Assembly (NCBI RefSeq): GCF_937425535.1
Contig: NZ_OW485601.1
Location: 4,323,501-4,387,500, forward strand
Direction: 5' to 3'
DNA from: Rhodovastum atsumiense
GTDB lineage: Bacteria; Pseudomonadota; Alphaproteobacteria; Acetobacterales; Acetobacteraceae
Length of the DNA: 64,000 nucleotides
Shown: positions 54,058 to 63,828 of the stretch, in pieces
Numbering within the stretch: the first letter of the stretch is position 1
Layout of the letters: every line of letters begins with the position of its first letter
Program-made: the position numbers and the translations under genes
The notes under the pieces: model-generated
What the model saw: the letters and a program-made list of their open reading frames with translations, nothing else
Told to the model about the DNA's origin: nothing
Databases searched by the model: none

Positions 54058-56124
54058 TCAGAGCGCGAGCTGGAGTTGATCTTCGTCCCCGGCCTCCTGT
54101 CGGGCGGGGGCCGCGCAGCAGATGAGGATCTCGTCTTCCGCGACCGTGGCGGTCGGTTCCTTCAGGTAGGTCACCGCGCCCTTGAGCAGCCTGGTCCGGC
54201 AGGTGCCGCACTGGCCCTCGCGGCAACTGAACTCGGGGGTCAGTCCGCGCGCCTCCGCAAGCTCAAGCAATGTGCCGGCGCCCGGCGTCCAGCGTGCTTC
54301 CTTGAGCGAGTTCATGAACGCCACCGCTACCGGCTTCGTGGACGGCGGCCGGCGTGCCGGCACCGCGACGCCACGATCGGCTGTTCGCTTCAGCGACGAG
54401 GGCCCGAATGCTTCGGCATGGATCCTGGCGTCGGCAATGCTGGTGTCCCGTAGCCCGTCGTAGAGCGCCTGGGTGAAAGCGGGCGGCCCACAAAGATAGA
54501 AGTCATAATCGTTGAACGGCAGGAAGCGCGTGAGCAACGCCATGTCGATGCGGCCGGATGCATCATAGTCGGCGCCCTCCTGTGCATCGGCGGGGTCACT
54601 GAGCACCCTGACGAGCCTCACCGCCCCTTGCGCGGTGCCCACGAGGTCGGCGAGTTCCCGGTCAAACGGTCGATCCGCCTTCGAGCGCGCGGCCTGGAAG
54701 AGGATGGTTGGCCGGATTCGCTGCCTGCGCAGGCCCTCATGGACGACATGCCGCAGCATCGCGAGCATCGGCGTTATCCCGACACCGCCGGCAAGCAGGA
54801 CGGCCGGCCGCTGCTCGCGGGCGTCGATGGTGAAATCACCGGCGGGGGCGCGCGCTTCGATGATGTCACCCACAGCGATCCTGTCATGCAGGTGCCGGGA
54901 CACCGCGCCGTCCCGCCGGACGCTGATGCGATAGAACCCGTCCGACGGCGCCACCGAAATCGTGTAGGTCCGGATGACCGGCTTGTCCGCGCCGGGAAGG
55001 GTGACGCGAATGGGCAGATGCTGCCCCGCCTGGTGCGGCAGAAGTCCCGCCCCGTCGTTCGGCTGCAGGTGGAAGGAACGGATCGAGGCGCTTTCCTGCA
55101 CGATCCTCGTGACCTTGAAGGGCCGCCAGCGCGTCGCCAGCGCCGCCGCGCGTAGCCGGTCGGCAGCCTGCTGCCAGTCGCCGGTCATCAGCGAGGCGGA
55201 AGACCAGCCATCTTCCCGGAACGCCCAACGGAGCGCCAGGGCACCTTGCCTGCGGACGACCCGGTGGGCCCGGAACGTCCACAGCCGCTCGGCGCCCTGG
55301 AAGGCGGCTATTTCCGGCGATTCCAGGATCACCTCGGCATCGCCTGTCATCTGCAGCACATCGCCGGTCCCGAAATCGACGAAGACGAGGCCAGCCTTGC
55401 CGTTCAGCCAGATGTTGCCGAGCGTGGCAAAGAAGAGATTGCCGTCGAAGTCGGGGATGGTGAGCGTGCCATCTTCGGCGACACGCACGAAGCCGGCCTT
55501 GCCGCCGCGATGCGAGACGTCGACCTGGCGCCGGTCCCCGCGATCGGCATAGGAGGCGACGAAGAAGGTGTCCGCGGCTTCGATCATGGCCCGTGCCGCC
55601 GCGTCGGGCGCGGGCATGTCCTCGACGGTACCGGTGAAGGCGGCAGCGGGGTCACGCGCGAACGAGACATCGCGCAGTTGGATGTAGCGCGGGCAATTGC
55701 CGAAACTCTGCTCCACCTCGACCCGGTACCCGTTGCCTGTCGTCGACAGAACCCCGTTCATCCGGTTGCGGCGACGGGTGTGCATCTCGATCCCGAGCAG
55801 CCCGATGGCAGCGCCTTCGGTCATGCCCGCGGCTGCCGGGTCGGTGGGATGTGGCCGCGCGGCGATGTTCAGCACCGTCCGCCCGGGCGAGGACATGAAA
55901 CCTGGCCTGCCTTCGAGGAAGGTGGCCCAGGCGTCTCCGTGGGCATCGACGCTGCCGAGCACGATGAAGGGGAGCTGCGCGTAGAACGCGCGATGCTGGT
56001 CGGGCATATGGTCGCGCACCACCCGCTTGCCGACCACAGCCATGCGGGCGGCGACGCCGGCCTTTTCCTGAAGAGATGTCTCGCCTTCGTGCCAGGTCGC
56101 CAGCTTCGGAAGAGTCCCGGTCAT
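54058..56124 (-). CDS. Fused PNPOx-like / FAD-NAD reductase / [2Fe-2S] ferredoxin protein
   Basis: A 688-residue three-part oxidoreductase. Residues about 15-300 are a pyridoxamine-phosphate-oxidase-like flavin-binding split barrel (FYAQLPFIVLGSVDAHGDAW, then FFATLGNIWLNGKAGLVFVD). About 345-585 is a ferredoxin-reductase module with RTYTISVAPSDGFYRISVRR for FAD and LLAGGVGITPMLAML and YDFYLCGPPAF for NAD(P)H. About 605-688 is a plant-type ferredoxin with CREGQCGTCRTRLLKG and a final ILICCA Cys. Electrons should pass from NAD(P)H through FAD to the Fe-S centre and the N-terminal flavin; the acceptor is unknown. The start at 56124 has AGAGGA 8 nt upstream. It is downstream of a GST gene, suggesting a detoxification operon. 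Confidence 0.88.
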   Translation of the reverse strand: MTGTLPKLATWHEGETSLQEKAGVAARMAVVGKRVVRDHMPDQHRAFYAQLPFIVLGSVDAHGDAWATFLEGRPGFMSSPGRTVLNIAARPHPTDPAAAGMTEGAAIGLLGIEMHTRRRNRMNGVLSTTGNGYRVEVEQSFGNCPRYIQLRDVSFARDPAAAFTGTVEDMPAPDAAARAMIEAADTFFVASYADRGDRRQVDVSHRGGKAGFVRVAEDGTLTIPDFDGNLFFATLGNIWLNGKAGLVFVDFGTGDVLQMTGDAEVILESPEIAAFQGAERLWTFRAHRVVRRQGALALRWAFREDGWSSASLMTGDWQQAADRLRAAALATRWRPFKVTRIVQESASIRSFHLQPNDGAGLLPHQAGQHLPIRVTLPGADKPVIRTYTISVAPSDGFYRISVRRDGAVSRHLHDRIAVGDIIEARAPAGDFTIDAREQRPAVLLAGGVGITPMLAMLRHVVHEGLRRQRIRPTILFQAARSKADRPFDRELADLVGTAQGAVRLVRVLSDPADAQEGADYDASGRIDMALLTRFLPFNDYDFYLCGPPAFTQALYDGLRDTSIADARIHAEAFGPSSLKRTADRGVAVPARRPPSTKPVAVAFMNSLKEARWTPGAGTLLELAEARGLTPEFSCREGQCGTCRTRLLKGAVTYLKEPTATVAEDEILICCAAPARQEAGDEDQLQLAL

Positions 56125-56185
56125 GCCCGTGTCCTCTGCGCCGTGAAGGGGGGGGCGCGCCGCGCGGCGTGCCCCGGGTCGCGGA

Positions 56186-56800
56186 TCACGCTGCCGAGAG
56201 ACCAGCAGAAGTTTCGGCGAACGGGACGAAGCCGGGCAGCGCCTCGATCCGGCGGAGGAGGGCATTCACGGCGGGATAGCCGGACAGATCGACATTGCCT
56301 TCCGGCGCGCGCGCCACATAGCTGTAGATCGCGACATCGGCGATCGTCGGGTGATCGGCGGCCAGCCAGTCGCGGCCGGTGAGCTGCTGCTCAAGCCTGC
56401 TCAGCAGGAGATGGGACCGCGCGATCACCTCTTCGGGATTGTAGGGCGCGCCGAACACGGTGATGAGCCGCGCGGCCGCCGGCCCGTAAGCAACTTCGCC
56501 GGCAGCAACCGAAAGCCACCGCTGCACCGTGGCCGCGCCGCGCGGGTCCTCCGGCAGCCATCTGGCATCCCCTGCCTTCTTGGCGAGATAGACCAGGATC
56601 GCATTCGAATCGGCGATGACGACGCCGTCGTCGTCGAGCACTGGCACCTGCCCGAACGGATTGAGCGCGAGGAACCCGGGTTGCCGGTGGGCACCGGCCT
56701 TCAGGTCGACCTCGACCAGCTCATGCGGCAGGCCGAGCAGCGATACGAACAGACGCGCCCGGTGCGCATGGCCCGACAGGGGGTGATGATAGAGTTTCAT
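56186..56800 (-). CDS. Glutathione S-transferase family protein
   Basis: A 204-residue GST. The thioredoxin-like domain ([34 protein letters not shown] with the cis-Pro, then [13 protein letters not shown], the Glu/Asp-Ser glutathione-binding motif) is followed by a helical domain with [15 protein letters not shown], the conserved N-capping Asp. First gene of a cluster with the fused reductase and LysR regulator (61-bp gap to the reductase). It likely conjugates or reduces an electrophile with glutathione; the class and substrate cannot be assigned. The start at 56800 gives the standard GST N-terminus. Confidence 0.92.
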   Translation of the reverse strand: MKLYHHPLSGHAHRARLFVSLLGLPHELVEVDLKAGAHRQPGFLALNPFGQVPVLDDDGVVIADSNAILVYLAKKAGDARWLPEDPRGAATVQRWLSVAAGEVAYGPAAARLITVFGAPYNPEEVIARSHLLLSRLEQQLTGRDWLAADHPTIADVAIYSYVARAPEGNVDLSGYPAVNALLRRIEALPGFVPFAETSAGLSAA

Positions 56801-57055
56801 GATCCTGGTCCCGATGGCGTGGACGGGCTCATTCCCGGTCCGCGCCACCAGCCTGGTGCGGCATGGCACTGACGGGAATTCCCGCTCTCGACACTTCATT
56901 GTTGCAGGGGATGGAAGAATACGGGGGCTCGCGATCGTACCGACATCGTTGGGGTTTCACTTAAATTGTCGATCCGAATTATTTCGAAAGCAGGAAATCA
57001 ATCTTTGGTTGTCCAATGACATGAGAGGAAGTATTCAGCGGTTGCGAGGTAATAT
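56801..57055. promoter_or_regulatory. Divergent region GST / GGDEF-EAL with AT-rich core
   Basis: A 255-base gap, AT-rich between about 56950 and 57055 on the side of the GGDEF-EAL gene. It probably holds promoters for both genes; I cannot name a site. Confidence 0.35.
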
Positions 57056-60000
57056 GTGGCTCTTCCCATGCACCCTGTCCGTCTTGTCGAGGCCTGGACG
57101 ATCCTGACACGGTGGCTCGCGCCACGCCGCATGCTGTGGCGCGGGCTTGCCGTTGCCGCGCTGGGGCTGGCGATTGCGGTCGGGGCCGGGGGCTACCTGG
57201 TGCAGCAGCGTGACGCCGCCCTGCGCGACGCCGGGCGGGAGATGCAGAACCTGGCCCTGGTGGTCGCCAACTGGGTGGAAAGCGATTTCCGCACCATCGA
57301 GCTGCTGCAGGTCGGGGTGGCGGAGTGGGCGCGGGCCGAACGCATCGACACGCCGCAGGCGTTCCGCGCCCGTCTCGGCAGCCGCGAGGTGCACGAGGCC
57401 CTGCGCGGGCGCATCGCCGCCCTGCCGCGGGTGCGGCGTCTGTTCCTGGCCGACAGCGAGGGCAGCGTGGTCGCCACCTCCAGCGCCTGGCCGCCGGAGA
57501 CCGCCTCGGTGGTGCAGCGTCCGTACTACCAGGCGTTGCGCGATGATCCCGCGCGCCAGTCCTTCCTCAGCGCCCCGCTGCTCAGCCAGGCCGACGGGCG
57601 CTGGAACATCTATGCCTCCCGCCGCATCAGCGCCCCGGACGGGCAATTCCTCGGCCTGGTCGTCGCCGCCATCGAGCTCGCCTATTTCGAGGAATCGTTC
57701 AGCCACCTGGAACTCGGCCCGCAGAGCGCGGTCACGTTGTACCGCGAGGATGGCACGCTGCTGGTCCGCCATCCGTGGATCGAGGAACGCATCGGCAGCA
57801 TCATCGCCGACAACGAGCAGTTGCGGCGGTTCCTGGCGCGCAGCAGCGGCGACACGCTCCGCCGCGAGAGCCCGCTCGATGGCATCGACCGGGTGATCGG
57901 GGCGCGCCGGCTGCAGGGCATGCCGCTCTACCTCGTGGTGGCCCGTGGCACCGAGGAGGTGCTGCTGCCCTGGCGGCAGGAGGCCGGGCGGCTCGGCCTG
58001 GCCGTGCTGCTGGTGGAAGGGTTGCTTGCCGGTGGCGTGCTGCTGGTCGGCCGGCAGGAACGGCAACGCCGGGCAGTGCAGCAATTGCGGGCGGCGCAGG
58101 CCGAGGCGCAGGCACGCATCGAACTGGCCGAGGCGCGCGCGCGCGCCGCCCGCGCCCTGGAACACGAGGCGGCGCTGGAGGCGGTGTTCGCCAACGGCAC
58201 GGCCGGCCTCGCCGAAGTGGAGATCGCCTCCGGCCGGTTCGTCCGCGTCAACCGCCGCTACTGCGCGATCACCGGGCGCAGCGAGGCGGAACTGCTCGGC
58301 GGCCTCGGCCCGGCCGACGTGCTGCATCCGGCGGAGCGCGCGCAGGTGGGGCAGAGGCTGCGCACCCTCGCCGCCGCCGGCAGCAACTGGGAGACGGAGC
58401 TGCGCTACCTGCGCCCGGACGGCGGCGTGGTCTGGGCGCGGCTGTCCGTCTCCGTCTCCGCGCGCGATGCGGCGGGGCAGGCGGTGCGCTGCATGGCCAT
58501 CGTGGAGGACGTGACCGAGGCGCGCGAGGCCACCGAGCGGCTGCGCGCGAGCGAGGCGCTGCTGCGGCTGGGCATGGAGGTCGGCCATATCGGCACCTTC
58601 CGCCACGATTTCGTCACCGGCCTGGTGCAGTGCAGCCCCGAGGCGCGGGCCATGTGCGGCCTGCCGCCGGGCGAGGCGCCGCTCAGCGTCGAGGAATGGT
58701 GGAGCCCGATCCTGCCGGATGACCGTGAACAGCTACAGATGCTGCTTGACAGCCCGGCGGCGCGCGAGGCCCTGGACGCCGTGATCTCCTACCGCATCCG
58801 CCACCTCGGCGACGGCAGCCTGCGCCATTTCGAGGTGCGCGTGCGGCCGGAATTCGACGCCGCGGGGCGGCCGCTCACCGCGCTCGGCGTCATCATCGAC
58901 GTCACCGCCAGCCGCGAGGCCACGGCGCTGCAGCGGCTCAGCCTGCAGGCCGGCCGCATCGGTACCTTCCGCCACGACTTCGTCACCGGCCTGGTGGAAT
59001 GCAGCCCGGAGGCACGGGCCATGGTCGGCCTGCCCCAGCAGCCAGGTCCGCTCACCACCGAACAGTGGTGGGCGCCGATCCTGCCCGAGGACCGGGAGCG
59101 GCTGCGCGAGAGCATCGCCGCCAGCACGGCGGCCGGGGTGACCGATGCTTCCAGCACCTATCGCATCCACCATCCGGTGGATGGCAGCCTGCGCCATTTC
59201 GAATCACGCACCCGCCGCGAATACGGCCCCGACGGGCGGCCGCTGCGCGCGCTCGGCGTCGTCATCGACGTGACCGAGCGGCGCGAGGCGGAGGCGCATA
59301 TCGCCCATCTCGCCCACCACGACATCCTGACCGGCCTGCCCAACCGGGGGCTGTTCCGCGAACGGCTGGACAGGGCGCTGGCGCGGGCGCGCCGCGGCCG
59401 CGGCTGCGCCGTGCAACTGATCGACCTCGACCGCTTCAAGGAGGTCAACGACACGCTGGGCCATCCGGTGGGGGATGCCTTGCTGCGCGCCGTCACCGAG
59501 CGGCTGCGCGCGGTGCTGCGCGAGACCGACACGCTGGCGCGGCTGGGCGGGGACGAGTTCGCCGTCATCGAGACGGATGTCGACCTGCCACAGGACGCGA
59601 CCGCGCTGGCGCGGCGGATCATCGAGGCGATCGGCCAGCCCTTCGAGGTGGACGGCCACCAGGTCTGCATCGGCGCGAGCGTCGGCATCGCCGTCGCGCC
59701 CTCGGACGGGCTGGAGCCGGATGCCCTGATCAAGGGCGCGGACATGGCGCTGTACCGTGCCAAGGCGGACGGGCGCGGCTGCTGGCGTTTCTTCGAACCC
59801 GAGATGGATGCGCGCATGCAGTTGCGCCGCGCGCTGGAGATGGATCTGCGCCGGGCGGTGGCGGCGCGCGAGTTCGAGGTGTTCTACCAGCCGATCGTCG
59901 ATGTGCGCTCGCGCCAGGTCAGCGGGCTGGAGGCGCTGCTGCGCTGGCGCCATCCCGAGCGGGGCCTGGTGCCGCCCGATTCCTTCATTCCGCTGGCCGA

Positions 60001-60610
60001 GGAAATCGGCCTGATCGTGCCGCTGGGTGAATGGGTGATGCACCGCGCCTGCGCCGAGGCCACGACCTGGCCCGGCACCCCCAAGGTCGCGGTGAACCTC
60101 TCGCCCGCGCAGTTCGGCCATCGCGGGCTGGTCGGCGCGGTGGCCTCGGCGCTGGCGGAAACCGGGCTCGATCCGGCGCGGCTGGAACTGGAGATCACCG
60201 AGACGGTGATGCTGCAGGACACGCAGGCGACGATGGCCACGCTGCAGCAGTTGAAGGGCCTGGGCGTGCGCATCGCCATGGACGATTTCGGCACCGGCTA
60301 TTCCAGCCTGAGCTACCTGCAGCGCTTCCCCTTCGACAAGGTCAAGATCGACCGCGCCTTCACCCGCGACCTGGAGCGCTCGCGCCAGAGCAACGCCATC
60401 GTGCGCGCGGTGACCGGGCTTTGCACCGGTCTCGACATGACCACCACCGCCGAGGGCGTGGAAACCGAGGGGCAGTTCCAGGTGCTGCTGCACGAGGGCT
60501 GCGGCGAGGCACAGGGCTATCTGTTCAGCAAGCCGCTGCCGGCCGGGGAGATCCCGGCCCTGCTGCAACGGCTGGAGCACGCCGCCGCCGCCGAGGCCAT
60601 CGCGCCCTGA
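57056..60610 (+). CDS. Large membrane GGDEF-EAL protein with multiple PAS domains
   Basis: An 1184-residue c-di-GMP enzyme. TM1 about 27-48, an extracytoplasmic Cache/PDC-type sensor (about 50-305), TM2 about 312-334, coiled coil, then three PAS units: about 380-495, 505-620 and 625-745. The last two are near-duplicates, both beginning (H/R)IGTFRHDFVTGLV. The GGDEF domain has intact GGDEF at about 831 with the RETD inhibitory site five residues earlier. The EAL domain has EALLRW at about 958 and DDFGTGYSSLSYL. Both activities look possible. The GTG start at 57056 has GAGGT 6 nt before it; an ATG four codons later is an alternative. Confidence 0.9.
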   Translation: MALPMHPVRLVEAWTILTRWLAPRRMLWRGLAVAALGLAIAVGAGGYLVQQRDAALRDAGREMQNLALVVANWVESDFRTIELLQVGVAEWARAERIDTPQAFRARLGSREVHEALRGRIAALPRVRRLFLADSEGSVVATSSAWPPETASVVQRPYYQALRDDPARQSFLSAPLLSQADGRWNIYASRRISAPDGQFLGLVVAAIELAYFEESFSHLELGPQSAVTLYREDGTLLVRHPWIEERIGSIIADNEQLRRFLARSSGDTLRRESPLDGIDRVIGARRLQGMPLYLVVARGTEEVLLPWRQEAGRLGLAVLLVEGLLAGGVLLVGRQERQRRAVQQLRAAQAEAQARIELAEARARAARALEHEAALEAVFANGTAGLAEVEIASGRFVRVNRRYCAITGRSEAELLGGLGPADVLHPAERAQVGQRLRTLAAAGSNWETELRYLRPDGGVVWARLSVSVSARDAAGQAVRCMAIVEDVTEAREATERLRASEALLRLGMEVGHIGTFRHDFVTGLVQCSPEARAMCGLPPGEAPLSVEEWWSPILPDDREQLQMLLDSPAAREALDAVISYRIRHLGDGSLRHFEVRVRPEFDAAGRPLTALGVIIDVTASREATALQRLSLQAGRIGTFRHDFVTGLVECSPEARAMVGLPQQPGPLTTEQWWAPILPEDRERLRESIAASTAAGVTDASSTYRIHHPVDGSLRHFESRTRREYGPDGRPLRALGVVIDVTERREAEAHIAHLAHHDILTGLPNRGLFRERLDRALARARRGRGCAVQLIDLDRFKEVNDTLGHPVGDALLRAVTERLRAVLRETDTLARLGGDEFAVIETDVDLPQDATALARRIIEAIGQPFEVDGHQVCIGASVGIAVAPSDGLEPDALIKGADMALYRAKADGRGCWRFFEPEMDARMQLRRALEMDLRRAVAAREFEVFYQPIVDVRSRQVSGLEALLRWRHPERGLVPPDSFIPLAEEIGLIVPLGEWVMHRACAEATTWPGTPKVAVNLSPAQFGHRGLVGAVASALAETGLDPARLELEITETVMLQDTQATMATLQQLKGLGVRIAMDDFGTGYSSLSYLQRFPFDKVKIDRAFTRDLERSRQSNAIVRAVTGLCTGLDMTTTAEGVETEGQFQVLLHEGCGEAQGYLFSKPLPAGEIPALLQRLEHAAAAEAIAP

Positions 60611-60785
60611 TCCCGGGCAGGGTGGAGCAAGGGGAGGCGCGGCGGGAGCTTGATTTCCGATTTTCATATATTCCTGGGCCAGTATGCAATCTTAGATAAT
60701 CACCCCGATGCGGCGGCCGTAAGCTCTCGCCCGTTTTACGGGTGGATGATAAGGCTTGTCGTGATCCATGAGGGAGCCGGCCACG
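60611..60785. promoter_or_regulatory. AT-rich region before the binding protein-GGDEF/EAL operon
   Basis: A 175-base gap with an AT-rich centre (about 60650-60710) between two same-strand genes, so a new promoter is likely here. CTCTCGCCCGTTTTACGGG just downstream holds a small CCCGT/ACGGG dyad (60730-60742). Confidence 0.4.
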
Positions 60786-61595
60786 ATGCTGCTTCGAAAC
60801 CGGATTTCCGCCATGATGCTCGCACTGATGCTTTGCGCCGGTCCGGCCGGCGCCGAGGTGCTGCGGGCCGGCGGCACCGGGGGCGCGACGGCGCTGCTGG
60901 TCCATCTCGGCCGGCCCTTCACCGCGCAGAGCGGCATCGCGGTCGATGTGGTCCCGAGCCTGGGCAGCGGCGGCAGCATCGCCGCGGCGGCTGACGGCAT
61001 GATCGACCTGGTCGTCTCGGCGCGGCCGCTGACCGCCGCCGAGCGGGCGCGCGGGCTGGACGCGGTCGCGACCCTGCGCACCCCCTTCGTGCTGGCGACG
61101 TCCCATCCGGCCCCGTCGGGGCTGGCGGCCGGCGCGGTCGCCGGGATGTTCGTCGCGGTGAAGCCGGCCTGGCCGGATGGCGCGGTGCTGCGGCCGATCC
61201 TGCGCCCGCGCACGGAAACCGACACCCTGGTGCTGGCGGCGCTGTTCCCCGGCATGGCCGCGGCCCTGGAACAGGCACGGCAGCGCCCGGACCTGCCGGT
61301 CGCCGCCACCGACCAGGACAATGCCGATCTGGCCGAGCACCTGGAAGGATCGCTGACCGGCATCACCCTCGCGCAACTGGTGCTGGAAGGCCGCGCGTTG
61401 CGGCTGGTGCCGCTCGACGGCGTCACCCCGTCGCTGGCGGGCTTCGAGGCCGGGGACTGGCGCTACGGCCGGGACTTCATCCTGATCGCGCGACGGCCGG
61501 CGGCGCCGGCGGTCGGGCGTTTCCTGCAGTTCCTGCACAGCGAGGCGGGGCGGGCGGCGCTGCGCGCGGGCGCCTGCCTGGACGGTGGCGCCTGA
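60786..61595 (+). CDS. Periplasmic substrate-binding protein (PstS/PBP-like)
   Basis: A 269-residue exported binding protein. A signal peptide (LLRNRISAMMLALMLCAGPA, cleavage near AGA-E) is followed by LRAGGTGGATALLVHLGRPF, a two-lobe periplasmic-binding fold resembling phosphate-type PstS-like domains, with SLGSGGSIAAAADG, DLVVSARPLT and, later, FLQFLHSEAGRAAL. No ABC transporter genes accompany it. Its stop is immediately followed by the start of a membrane GGDEF-EAL gene, so it probably acts as a periplasmic ligand sensor for that protein. The start at 60786 has AGGGAG at 9 nt; ATG 60768 is in frame. Confidence 0.82.
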   Translation: MLLRNRISAMMLALMLCAGPAGAEVLRAGGTGGATALLVHLGRPFTAQSGIAVDVVPSLGSGGSIAAAADGMIDLVVSARPLTAAERARGLDAVATLRTPFVLATSHPAPSGLAAGAVAGMFVAVKPAWPDGAVLRPILRPRTETDTLVLAALFPGMAAALEQARQRPDLPVAATDQDNADLAEHLEGSLTGITLAQLVLEGRALRLVPLDGVTPSLAGFEAGDWRYGRDFILIARRPAAPAVGRFLQFLHSEAGRAALRAGACLDGGA

Positions 61596-63812
61596 ATGCG
61601 CCACCCGCTGGTCCGCGATCTGGTCGGCGGCCTGGGCCTGCTGGTGGCCCTGCTGATCGCCGTCGGGGTGCCGGCCGGCCATTACGTCATCGGCGAGATC
61701 ACCCTGCGGGAGGCGCTGGCCTTCCGCGCCCAGCTCAGCGCCGCCCGCGCCGCGCAGTTCATCTTCGTCCATCAGCGCATGTGGCAGTACCAGCATCTCC
61801 GCCTTGCCGAGCTGATCGCCCTGCCGCCGGGCAGCGACCTGGCGGTGCGCCAGCGCCTGACGGATCTGGCCGGGCGGGTGGTCGTGCAGGAAACCACCGC
61901 GTTGGGGGCGCCGCTGCGCCGGGGGCAGGCGCCCATCCTGGTGGCGGGGGAGACGGTGGGGTGGGTCGCGGTGGAGGCAAGCCTGCGGCCGTTGCTGGGC
62001 GGCACCGTGTGGGTCGCCGGCGCCAGCCTGCTGCTGGGCCTGCTGGCCTGGGCCAGCATCCGGCTGTTGCCGCTGCGGGTGCTCGACCGGACGCTGACGC
62101 GGCTGTCGCAGGAAAGCGCGCGCTTCCAGGCGGCGCTGGACAACATGGCGCAGGGGCTGTGTCTGTTCGACGGCGACGACCGGCTGGTGGTCTGCAACCG
62201 CCGCTTCGCCGCCATGTTTGGCCGCCCGGTGGTGGGCAGCGTTGCCGCGGCGTTGTCATCCGGCGCGGACATCGCGCCGCTGTTCGCCCCGCCCGATCCG
62301 GCGCGCTCCGGGCCGCAGGACGGCGGCACGCACGAGCTGGACGACGGGCGGGTGATCCAGGTGTCGCGCCAGGTGATCCCCGGCGAGGGCTGGGTCGCGA
62401 CCTTCGACGACATCACCGAGCGCCGGCGCTCCCAGGAGCGGCTGGCGCACATGGCGCGGCACGACGCGCTGACCGGGCTGCCGAACCGGCTGATGCTGCG
62501 CGAGCATCTGGAAGCGGCGCGGGCGCAGGCGCGGCAGGGCCGCCGGTTCGCCGTGTTCTGCCTCGACCTCGACGGCTTCAAGGGCGTCAACGACGCGCTG
62601 GGCCAGGCGGCCGGCGACGAGTTGCTGTGCCTGGTGGCGCGGCGCCTGCGTGCGGTGGCGCGTGACATCGATTTCGTGGCGCGGCTGGGCGGGGATGAGT
62701 TCGCGCTGGTGCAGGCGGAGGTGGATGGCCCGGAGGCGGTGACGGGGCTGGCGGAGCGGCTGGCTGAGATCCTGCGCGCCCCGTTCACGCTGCGCGGCGA
62801 GGTGGTGGGGCTCGGTGCCAGCATCGGCGTCGCCCTGGCGGAGGATCCGGACCCGGGCGCCGACGTGCTGCTGTGCCATGCCGATGCCGCCCTGCATCAG
62901 GCCCGCGCCGCCGGGCGCGGCCTGTGGCGGCTGTTCCAGCCGGAGATGGAGGCCGGGATCCGCCAGCGGCGGCAACTGGAGACCGAGCTGCGCTCGGCGC
63001 TGGCGGCGGAGCAATTCGAGGTCTTCTACCAGCCGCTGGTGGAGGCGCGCACGCTGGCGCTGGCCGGCTTCGAGGCGCTGGTGCGCTGGCGCCATCCCGG
63101 GCGCGGCCTGGTGCCGCCGGGGGAGTTCATCCCGCTGCTGGAAGAGACCGGCCTGATCGGCCCGCTGGGCAGTTGGGTGCTGGCGCGCGCCTGCGCGGAC
63201 GCGGCGGGGTGGCCCGCGCATCTGCGGCTGGCGGTCAATCTCTCGCCGGTGCAGGTGCTCAATGCGCGGCTGGTGCAGGAGGTCGCGCAGGCGCTGGCGG
63301 GCGCGGGGCTGGCGCCGCAGCGGCTGGAGCTGGAAATCACCGAGACCGTGCTGCTGCAGGACAACGAGGTGACGCTGGGCGTGTTGCGGCGGCTGCACGA
63401 GCTGGGCGTGCGCATCAGCATGGACGATTTCGGCACCGGGTATTCCAGCCTCAGCTACCTGCGGCGCTTTCCCTTCGACAAGATCAAGGTCGACCAGTCC
63501 TTCGTGCACACGCTGCCCCGCGACCGCGGCGGCATCCCGATCATCCGCGCCGTCACCGGTCTGGGCCGCGCCCTGGGCATGCGGGTGCTGGCCGAGGGGG
63601 TGGAGACCGTCGAGCAGATGGAGATCCTGCGCGAGGAAGGCTGCGACGAACTGCAGGGCTTCCTGTTCGGCCGGCCCGCGCCGCTGTGCGAGGCGGCGGA
63701 GGTCATTGCCCGTGACCTGGCCGGCGAGCGGCCCGGCGCCGCGGGCCAGTGTCCTGTTCCGGCCCCCGCGCCAGGCGCGACGGCCCGGGGAATCCTGCGC
63801 TCGATTCGTTGA
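61596..63812 (+). CDS. Membrane GGDEF-EAL protein coupled to a binding protein
   Basis: A 738-residue c-di-GMP enzyme. TM1 about 10-30, a periplasmic loop of about 100 residues, TM2 about 132-152, a PAS-like unit about 172-270, GGDEF domain with intact GGDEF at about 366 and the RDID inhibitory site, then EAL with EALVRW at about 493, DDFGTGYSSLSYL and DQSF. It starts directly after the stop of the binding-protein gene, so it is translationally coupled. The pairing suggests that the loaded or empty binding protein contacts the periplasmic loop and sets c-di-GMP output (inference). Its stop lies 16 bp from a convergent EAL gene. Confidence 0.92.
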   Translation: MRHPLVRDLVGGLGLLVALLIAVGVPAGHYVIGEITLREALAFRAQLSAARAAQFIFVHQRMWQYQHLRLAELIALPPGSDLAVRQRLTDLAGRVVVQETTALGAPLRRGQAPILVAGETVGWVAVEASLRPLLGGTVWVAGASLLLGLLAWASIRLLPLRVLDRTLTRLSQESARFQAALDNMAQGLCLFDGDDRLVVCNRRFAAMFGRPVVGSVAAALSSGADIAPLFAPPDPARSGPQDGGTHELDDGRVIQVSRQVIPGEGWVATFDDITERRRSQERLAHMARHDALTGLPNRLMLREHLEAARAQARQGRRFAVFCLDLDGFKGVNDALGQAAGDELLCLVARRLRAVARDIDFVARLGGDEFALVQAEVDGPEAVTGLAERLAEILRAPFTLRGEVVGLGASIGVALAEDPDPGADVLLCHADAALHQARAAGRGLWRLFQPEMEAGIRQRRQLETELRSALAAEQFEVFYQPLVEARTLALAGFEALVRWRHPGRGLVPPGEFIPLLEETGLIGPLGSWVLARACADAAGWPAHLRLAVNLSPVQVLNARLVQEVAQALAGAGLAPQRLELEITETVLLQDNEVTLGVLRRLHELGVRISMDDFGTGYSSLSYLRRFPFDKIKVDQSFVHTLPRDRGGIPIIRAVTGLGRALGMRVLAEGVETVEQMEILREEGCDELQGFLFGRPAPLCEAAEVIARDLAGERPGAAGQCPVPAPAPGATARGILRSIR

Positions 63813-63828
63813 TGGATCGAACCGGGTT

